Below, piece by piece: positions 23,567 through 28,471 of a DNA stretch of 28,471 nucleotides; the first letter of the stretch is position 1, and the number at the start of each line of letters is the position of its first letter. Origin of the DNA: Candidatus Methanocomedens sp. (GTDB taxonomy: Archaea; Halobacteriota; Methanosarcinia; Methanosarcinales; Methanocomedenaceae); contig PYCK01000205.1 of the NCBI GenBank assembly GCA_009649835.1, positions 1 through 28,471 of the forward strand, in the 5' to 3' direction. The position numbers and the translations under genes are program-made. Under the pieces are notes generated by a model that had not been told where the DNA came from, ran no database searches, and was given only the letters and a program-made list of their open reading frames with translations.

Positions 23567-23722
23567 ATGAGTAAAAAATCAAAAGGCAAGAAAATAAGGT
23601 TGGCTAAAGCCCATAACCAAAATCATAGGGTCCCTTCATGGGCCATAATCAAGACTAACAGGGCTGTAGTGACCCATCCTAAACGCAGGCACTGGAGACG
23701 CAGCAGTCTGAATATCGGATAA
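23567..23722 (+). CDS. rpl39e: 50S ribosomal protein L39e
   Basis: A 51-residue, very basic protein that I translated directly: it begins MSKKSKGKKIRLAKAHNQNH and continues RVPSWAIIKTNRAVVTHPKR to RHWRRSSLNIG. These match L39e, which lines the exit tunnel of the large subunit; the PSWAI and HPKRRHWRR segments are diagnostic. GAAGGTG about 8 bases upstream is the ribosome site. It lies 31 bases after the PP-loop gene and is directly followed by rpl31e, the usual archaeal order L39e-L31e-aIF6. Confidence 0.95.
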   Translation: MSKKSKGKKIRLAKAHNQNHRVPSWAIIKTNRAVVTHPKRRHWRRSSLNIG

Positions 23723-23734
23723 AGGGTGAAAAAC

Positions 23735-24004
23735 ATGGTAGATACAGGTGAAGAGCAGGTTTATACGATTCCACTAAGGGCAGTAAAGTATGTGCCCCGC
23801 TGGCAGCGCAGCAAGAAAGCAGTGAGTGAGGTTTTCAGGTACCTTGAGCGTCATACAAAAACTGACAGGGAATTGATCAGGATGAATCCCAATATCAGTG
23901 AAAAAATATGGGATCGCGGATCAGAGAAACCACCATCGAAGATCAGGGTCAAGGCTATGAAGTTCGAAGATGGGGTCGTGGAAGCCGAACTGGCAGCCGA
24001 GTGA
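23735..24004 (+). CDS. rpl31e: 50S ribosomal protein L31e
   Basis: An 89-residue large-subunit protein. YTIPLRAVKYVPRWQRSKKAVSEVFRYLERH and the C-terminal KPPSKIRVKAMKFEDGVVEAEL are characteristic of L31e, near the tunnel exit. A GTG at 23726 is in frame, but GGGTGA there works better as the ribosome site for ATG 23735. The spacing to L39e is 12 bases. Downstream, 49 bases with a T8 tract separate it from aIF6. Confidence 0.95.
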   Translation: MVDTGEEQVYTIPLRAVKYVPRWQRSKKAVSEVFRYLERHTKTDRELIRMNPNISEKIWDRGSEKPPSKIRVKAMKFEDGVVEAELAAE

Positions 24005-24053
24005 CATTGACAAAGTCCTTTTTTTTAAGGATCTAACCACTTTTATTATATAA

Positions 24054-24713
24054 ATGGCTAACCAGACCGATTTTAGAGGTAATTCTGTCCTTGGTGTATA
24101 TGCCAGATGCACCGAGGATTTTGTCTTATTACCCAGGGAAGCAGACAGGCAGTTCAAACAGGTTATAGGAGATGCTTTGGATGTGGATGTGATTCCCACA
24201 TCTGTGGACGGGAGCAGCATTATAGGCTGCCTGTGCTGTGGGAATAGTAACGGGCACCTGGTATCTGAAAGAGTGAACGACGCTGAACTTGAGGAGATCG
24301 GGAAATATGTACGTATTAAACGGCTGGAGGGTATTCTCACGGCAGCAGGTAATAATATACTTGTAAATGATACTGCAGCCCTTGTAAATCCTAATATGCC
24401 AGACCGGGCCGTGGAAGAGATAGGTGAATTCCTGGACGTGGAAGTGTACAGGGGCACCATCGGCGGACTCAAGACTGTGGGGATGGCAGCTACTGTTACC
24501 AATAAAGGAGTACTGGTACATCCCAGGGCCAGCAAATTCGAACTGGACAGGCTGGATGAGATATTTTCTCTTCATGTAGATATCGGTACAGTGAATATGG
24601 GTTCTCCACTGGTAGGGTCGGGATTGCTGGCTAATTCAAAAGGATATGTCATAGGCAGGGAAACCACAGGGCATGAGATGGGGCGTATCGAGGATGCGCT
24701 GGGATATATCTGA
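24054..24713 (+). CDS. Translation initiation factor aIF6
   Basis: A 219-residue protein of the eIF6/aIF6 family, which binds the large subunit and prevents premature joining with the small one. The five-fold pseudo-symmetric pattern is visible: repeated turns with NDTAALVNPNMPDRAVEEIGEFLDVEV, GTIGGLKTVGMAATVTNKGVLVHPRAS and GSPLVGSGLLANSKGYVIG. It follows L31e, as in many archaea. The L18ae (LX) gene often found next is absent; a convergent HAD gene begins its 3' end five bases away. There is no strong ribosome site before the ATG. Confidence 0.93.
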   Translation: MANQTDFRGNSVLGVYARCTEDFVLLPREADRQFKQVIGDALDVDVIPTSVDGSSIIGCLCCGNSNGHLVSERVNDAELEEIGKYVRIKRLEGILTAAGNNILVNDTAALVNPNMPDRAVEEIGEFLDVEVYRGTIGGLKTVGMAATVTNKGVLVHPRASKFELDRLDEIFSLHVDIGTVNMGSPLVGSGLLANSKGYVIGRETTGHEMGRIEDALGYI

Positions 24714-24718
24714 TATTA

Positions 24719-25525
24719 TTATTTCATTTCTTTTATTATTTTGACGATCTGCTTGATATCAGTGATGATGATATCTGCCTCTGAAGAAAGCTTTTCCATG
24801 CACGTACCTGTCTGCTGGATAGATAGAACACCCAGGTCTGAAGCTCTCAGCGCCAGTATGTCGTTCATGCCGTCACCCACCATGACCACTTTATCGTATT
24901 GCTTTTTAAGAGATCTGATCACCCATTCCTTCTTTTGCGGCGTGGCCACATCATAGACACGCTCAATAGGTATTTCGACCAACCTGGCCAGGTTCTCCAG
25001 GTTACGCATGCTGTCACCTGAGGCAATGTATACATCAATCTTCATACTCTGTAAGGTATTAAGTACAGCCGGTGTATTGGCAAATGGCCTGCCACCTGTG
25101 CTTATAGTATATACTATGCCCTGGGATTTTGTATCAACGATAAATCCTACGCCCAGGTAAAATACATCAGGGCATTTTAGCTTGATTGCATTCACGACAT
25201 CATGGATGTCCTGCATGCTGGTCAGGGTATCGTTCTTGATACACTGTGCTGCGTCATCGAGAGTGATTGGACTGCTTGAACAGCTAAGGTCGATCCTGAT
25301 CTTATTGTCAATTAAAAATTCGTAGATTCGTTTTGTGGACTGGCAGCTCATGATCTTATCAGGGTCAGTATGCATGATCACTAATCCGCAGTTTGGTTTT
25401 TTGCTTACCAGGTCAGTTGTGATGATGTCATCGATATATTTACCTGTGAGTGTATCCTTTGCCACCCTGTACATGTGCAGTAATGTACCTGCACTGTCAA
25501 ATACAACAGCAATACTCTCATCCAT
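24719..25525 (-). CDS. Soluble HAD-family protein resembling a P-type ATPase phosphorylation domain
   Basis: A 268-residue HAD-superfamily protein without membrane segments. Motif I is FDSAGTL, with the nucleophile Asp10; the second Asp of ordinary HAD phosphatases is replaced by Ala12, as P-type ATPases have Thr there. Motif II is IASGDS (around 167-172), the motif III lysine is in TPQKKE, and motif IV is GDGMNDILALRASDLGV (217-233), very like the GDGXNDXXAL of P-type ATPases. An insertion of about 130 residues between motifs I and II forms a cap. It is probably a phosphatase or an autophosphorylating protein; the substrate is unknown. It is convergent with aIF6 (5-base gap). A TATA-like AGTTATAGG about 24 bases upstream suggests a near-leaderless transcript. 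Confidence 0.8.
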   Translation of the reverse strand: MDESIAVVFDSAGTLLHMYRVAKDTLTGKYIDDIITTDLVSKKPNCGLVIMHTDPDKIMSCQSTKRIYEFLIDNKIRIDLSCSSSPITLDDAAQCIKNDTLTSMQDIHDVVNAIKLKCPDVFYLGVGFIVDTKSQGIVYTISTGGRPFANTPAVLNTLQSMKIDVYIASGDSMRNLENLARLVEIPIERVYDVATPQKKEWVIRSLKKQYDKVVMVGDGMNDILALRASDLGVLSIQQTGTCMEKLSSEADIIITDIKQIVKIIKEMK

Positions 25526-25758
25526 TGCAGTGAAAGACCATTTAGTCCTATAACTAATTTTCTACAACTGAAAAGAGGGGATGAATACCTGCAAGAAAAT
25601 TTGTATTGAGGGATAGTTAATGGACAGGACATAAAATCTGGTAGGTATATTGGATAACTATCTTGGGGTGATGCAAGTATTCACAGTTTATCATTATTAT
25701 TCATAGCATATATAATGTGTGGTCAATTCAGGAAAATGACGTGAAAATAAAGAAAAAA

Positions 25759-25833
25759 CGGGCGCAGAGGGATTTGAACCCTCGATCTTCAGCTTAGGAG
25801 GCTGCTGCCATATCCAGGCTTGGCCACGCGCCC
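25759..25833 (-). tRNA. tRNA-Arg (anticodon CCT)
   Basis: The minus strand folds as a 75-base tRNA. Acceptor GGGCGCG pairs with TGCGCCC, the D stem is GCCA/TGGC, the T arm is GAGGG-TTCAAAT-CCCTC, and the anticodon loop CTCCTAA gives CCT, reading AGG arginine codons. The outermost anticodon-stem pair is G-A, a mismatch. The discriminator is G and CCA is not encoded. A T6 run lies just downstream on the minus strand. Confidence 0.92.
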
Positions 25834-26060
25834 GCGATGATTGTGGACTTACTCTAAACTGGTTATTATGTATTAAATATTGCCCATGAAACAAGAAAAT
25901 CCTCCCTACGGTCGGATTAACTTGAGTACAAAAAGTTATATTTTATGTACAATGAAAAAACCTTGCCGGGCAACCAGGATGGATTATGTGCGATATGTTT
26001 ATTATTGTTAAAGATATAAAAGCATGAAAATCATCATTGTATTCATAAAGGAGTAATCAA

Positions 26061-26441
26061 ATGCAGTATCAAGGTAAATCAAGACGTAAATACACAGGTG
26101 GACGGCGCATCGCCTCAAAGGGTAAGAGAAAATTTGAATTAGGCAGGGAAGCCGCTGAACCCCACCTGGATGAAACCAGGCGAAAAAATGTGGACACCCT
26201 GGGCGGCAACAGGAAGGTTCGACTGCTCAGGTGCAATATGGCAAATGTGACAGATCCATCAAACAATTCAACCAGGCAAGTGTCCATCGAGACAGTGGTT
26301 GATAATAATAGCAACAAGCACTACATAAGAAGGAACATCTTATCCCGGGGCGGTATTGTCCGGACCGAGATGGGAAACGCCAGGATAACCAGCCGTCCGG
26401 GTCAGGATGGTGTGGTGAATGCAGTATTGATAAAGGAATAA
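26061..26441 (+). CDS. rps8e: 30S ribosomal protein S8e
   Basis: A 126-residue archaeal S8e. The N-terminus MQYQGKSRRKYTGGRRIASKGKRKFELGREAAE, VDTLGGNRKVRLLRCNMANV and the C-terminal HYIRRNILSRGGIVRTEMGNARITSRPGQDGVVNAVLI are typical. AAAGGAGT (26047-26054) is the ribosome site, and GATATAAAA (26013-26021) is a likely TATA box, giving a short leader. It appears monocistronic. Confidence 0.97.
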   Translation: MQYQGKSRRKYTGGRRIASKGKRKFELGREAAEPHLDETRRKNVDTLGGNRKVRLLRCNMANVTDPSNNSTRQVSIETVVDNNSNKHYIRRNILSRGGIVRTEMGNARITSRPGQDGVVNAVLIKE

Positions 26442-26604
26442 ATCTTTGACCGGCCGGTATGATATCAGTCTAAATGATATCGGTCGGAATGATTATTTTT
26501 GGTTGTAATTTTTTCTTGAGTGTTTTTATCGAAATCTTCTATCGAAACAAAACCCAAAAATATATGTCTTTTGGCATCACAGCACTTTTTATTGTACATC
26601 AGGG

Positions 26605-27081
26605 GTGACCACTCTGGCATTTGAGGATATTGGTGAGATATTGAAAAAAGAACCAGACGATGCTGCTAAAGCCGTACTGAAAGAAGTAGAATCAATTTAC
26701 GGTGAGGTACCTTATATCCTCCAGTTCATGGAAGATAAACCAGATCTGCTGATACCTAAGGTGCTATATGACAATTCCATAATGAGGGAATTCAAGCGGC
26801 TCGACCAGCGGACCATTGAGCTTATCAGTATTGGTGTCTCAGCCGCACTTCGCTGTACCCACTGCCTGGACATGCACCTCAGGGTGGCAAAGAGGATGGG
26901 CATACCACGTGATGAGATATTCGATGCAATTCTTATAGCAGGAACCTTATCCAACGCTTCTGTACTTGCCTATGGTACCAGGGCACTGGACACAGAAGTA
27001 CCGGCAACTGACAGATCATCTAAAAAAAGCAATAATGATGAATGTCACGTGTGTGAGATACCAACAATGGAAGACGATTAG
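26605..27081 (+). CDS. Carboxymuconolactone decarboxylase/AhpD-family protein
   Basis: A 158-residue helical protein of the CMD/AhpD-like family. The core motif is CTHCLDMHLRVAKRMG, with Cys84, Cys87 and His91 (CXXCXXXH), the redox pair and proton-relay histidine of alkylhydroperoxidase-type members, so a peroxide- or thiol-related role is plausible. A polar C-terminal tail (about residues 133-158) contains an extra CHVC pair (Cys147, Cys150) not usual for the family. The start is GTG at 26605, preceded by AGGG that is too close for an ideal ribosome site, so the start is uncertain. It is convergent with mmp10 (4-base gap). Confidence 0.85.
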   Translation: MTTLAFEDIGEILKKEPDDAAKAVLKEVESIYGEVPYILQFMEDKPDLLIPKVLYDNSIMREFKRLDQRTIELISIGVSAALRCTHCLDMHLRVAKRMGIPRDEIFDAILIAGTLSNASVLAYGTRALDTEVPATDRSSKKSNNDECHVCEIPTMEDD

Positions 27082-27085
27082 AATA

Positions 27086-28363
27086 TTAATTTTTTGGCGG
27101 GGTACCCAGTGCATTTACATGGTTGATCAGTTCTGTGAATGCCTCGATCTCCCGCTGTATTACCTCATCCTGTGTCATAGAGATACTCATTTCCCCATCC
27201 ACAGTCAGCTTGTCCGGGCCCCTGCGCACAAGCCGGTCCACACCGTCCTTGCATAGAACCTCCTTGATCTCAGGGTCGTAGACAAAGGCCCGCCCTGGGA
27301 AGAACACTGTTTCCTTGACATCTGACAGGTCCAGCTTCTGTATGTCTTCTATGGTGATCAGGCATCCCACATCTTTTTCCAAACCTATAACATTTACCGG
27401 TGAGTCCAGCCGCTCAAAGATGGCTCCAATTAGCGGCGCTGATATGCGGCTGGTTAGTATGGTAGCTTCCATATTGATTTTTGGTAGTTTTGACAAAGCC
27501 TCTTCGTGATTCAATATGGCGAATGGTGAGCCGATTTTTGGGTCCCCCAGCGGGGTTCCTGTCACCCTGAATGAATAATCGCGGGCTATCTCCTCCACAA
27601 TTGACTGGAACTCTTCCACTGAATGAGCCTCAATGCCTGGGATTATCGGGGCATTGTTCAGGATAAGTCCCTGGTCATAGGTATTTGCGAACCTCATAAG
27701 TATCAGGCCTTTTGCACCCATGGCTTCCAGGTCGTCACAGGTCTTTTTTAGCACATCTTTGTCATTGACGCCGGGTATCAGCACAGCTGCGGCATAAACC
27801 TCTGAGCTACCGCAGAATAGTTCCAGATTGGTAAGAGCAGCTTCAGGTGTTTTATCGTGCATATAGTCCCTGCGTAGTGCCGGGTCAGTAGCAAATACGG
27901 TGAAGGATACTTCCGTGACACCACTGTCCAGGTAGTACTCTGCTTCATCACCTCTTGTGAATCCCTTTCCACTGGTATATCCAAGGTGTATGGGTGCCTC
28001 AAGCTGTGTCAGTATCTGTGTAAGTACTTCAAGGTCGGGATAACAGCTTACATCCCCGCCACCGCTGATCGTGATGCGTTCTATTTCTTCCTTGTTGAAC
28101 CGGAGTGTCTGGTTAACAGCCTGGACAACTGCCTGGAGTGGTTTGAAACCCGGATAGGATTCCTTTACACTTTCAGTGCAATATTGACATCCTTTCTGGT
28201 AGGGAGGGCAATGTTGACATCCGAATGCAGGGACCTCTTTTACACCCTTGAAATAACAGTATTTACAAAAACCCATACAATCGTATCCGGGGCGACCCCC
28301 AACATCAGCAAGTAGTTCCATCTGAATCATCTCATTTTTTGGTAATTCTGACCATATAACCAT
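27086..28363 (-). CDS. mmp10: Mmp10, B12-dependent radical SAM methyltransferase acting on methyl-CoM reductase
   Basis: A 425-residue protein matching methanogenesis marker protein 10. The established function of the family is C5-methylation of an active-site-region arginine of McrA, using SAM and cobalamin. The signature ADVGGRPGYDCMGFCKYCYFKG holds the unusual radical-SAM CX3CX2C at Cys29, Cys33 and Cys36; extra cysteines follow in GCQHCPPYQKGCQYC. The SAM-binding GGG is in TISGGGDVSCYPD. The start is uncertain: in-frame ATGs at 28330 and 28321 would place MELLADVGG near the terminus, as in relatives. Its presence implies that the genome encodes Mcr. The 108 bases upstream to the window edge hold TATA-like sequences and no recognised gene. 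Confidence 0.92.
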   Translation of the reverse strand: MVIWSELPKNEMIQMELLADVGGRPGYDCMGFCKYCYFKGVKEVPAFGCQHCPPYQKGCQYCTESVKESYPGFKPLQAVVQAVNQTLRFNKEEIERITISGGGDVSCYPDLEVLTQILTQLEAPIHLGYTSGKGFTRGDEAEYYLDSGVTEVSFTVFATDPALRRDYMHDKTPEAALTNLELFCGSSEVYAAAVLIPGVNDKDVLKKTCDDLEAMGAKGLILMRFANTYDQGLILNNAPIIPGIEAHSVEEFQSIVEEIARDYSFRVTGTPLGDPKIGSPFAILNHEEALSKLPKINMEATILTSRISAPLIGAIFERLDSPVNVIGLEKDVGCLITIEDIQKLDLSDVKETVFFPGRAFVYDPEIKEVLCKDGVDRLVRRGPDKLTVDGEMSISMTQDEVIQREIEAFTELINHVNALGTPPKN

Positions 28364-28471
28364 ATATTACTTGAAGCCTTCTTTAGCGAAAGTATTCTAC
28401 TTAATATAGTTTTCTGTATAAGCTAAGTAAGATATATTTTTGGTCAAGTGTTTGGTTGAATTATGTTCCAT

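Noticed and set aside
28397..28471. Short minus-strand frame of 24 codons starting at the window edge
   Set aside because: It is very short, AT-rich, has no visible ribosome site, and lies where the mmp10 promoter should be.

Overview
The window comes from an archaeon that carries methyl-coenzyme M chemistry. It holds a complete N5-methyl-tetrahydromethanopterin:coenzyme M methyltransferase operon (mtrEDCBAFGH), three genes of a formylmethanofuran dehydrogenase (fwdG, fwdB, fwdD), and Mmp10, which modifies an arginine of methyl-CoM reductase. Archaeal ribosomal genes (S19e, L39e, L31e, S8e), aIF6 and PDCD5 fit this. Gene content, the mtrEDCBAFGH order and the KaiC-like ATPases suggest Methanosarcinales in the broad sense, either a methanogen or an ANME-2-type methanotroph. 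The window alone does not show in which direction the C1 pathway runs.

Layout. 51-1279 (+): a single-domain KaiC-like ATPase and a small Roadblock/LC7-like protein, convergent with the next block. 1274-3405 (-): fwdG-fwdB-fwdD. 3466-3700: an intergenic stretch with two related hairpins and the mtr terminator. 3701-8682 (-): the eight mtr genes, tightly packed, behind a promoter region with repeated motifs. 8981-11531 (-): an S-adenosylhomocysteine/deoxyadenosine deaminase-type amidohydrolase and an adenosylhomocysteinase-family (probably S-inosylhomocysteine) hydrolase, together a SAH-recycling pair. 11603-11674 (-): tRNA-Gly(GCC). 11760-11845: a tandem repeat just upstream of an MFS transporter gene (11905-12960, +). 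13229-13615: a truncated transposase. 13811-14701 (+): a KaiC-like ATPase with an N-terminal DNA-binding-like segment.

14835-21911 (-) is an amino-sugar nucleotide island: UDP-sugar 6-dehydrogenase, GlmU, GlmM, GlmS and a second, diverged GlmU-like protein. Together they would take fructose-6-phosphate to UDP-GlcNAc and on to uronic-acid-type sugars for glycans. 22096-24713 (+) is an archaeal translation cluster: S19e, PDCD5, a PP-loop ATPase, L39e (too short for ordinary ORF calling), L31e and aIF6. 24719-25525 (-): a soluble HAD protein resembling the P-type ATPase phosphorylation domain. 25759-25833 (-): tRNA-Arg(CCT). 26061 on: S8e, a carboxymuconolactone decarboxylase-family protein and, on the other strand, mmp10.

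Most of the window is well-understood core metabolism and translation. I do not see a defence island, a CRISPR array or an obviously new multi-gene system. The least explained parts are regulatory: repeated motifs around the mtr promoter, a 42-bp-period repeat placed where an activator would bind upstream of the MFS gene, two related hairpins between mtr and fwd, and the KaiC-like/Roadblock pair next to fwd.
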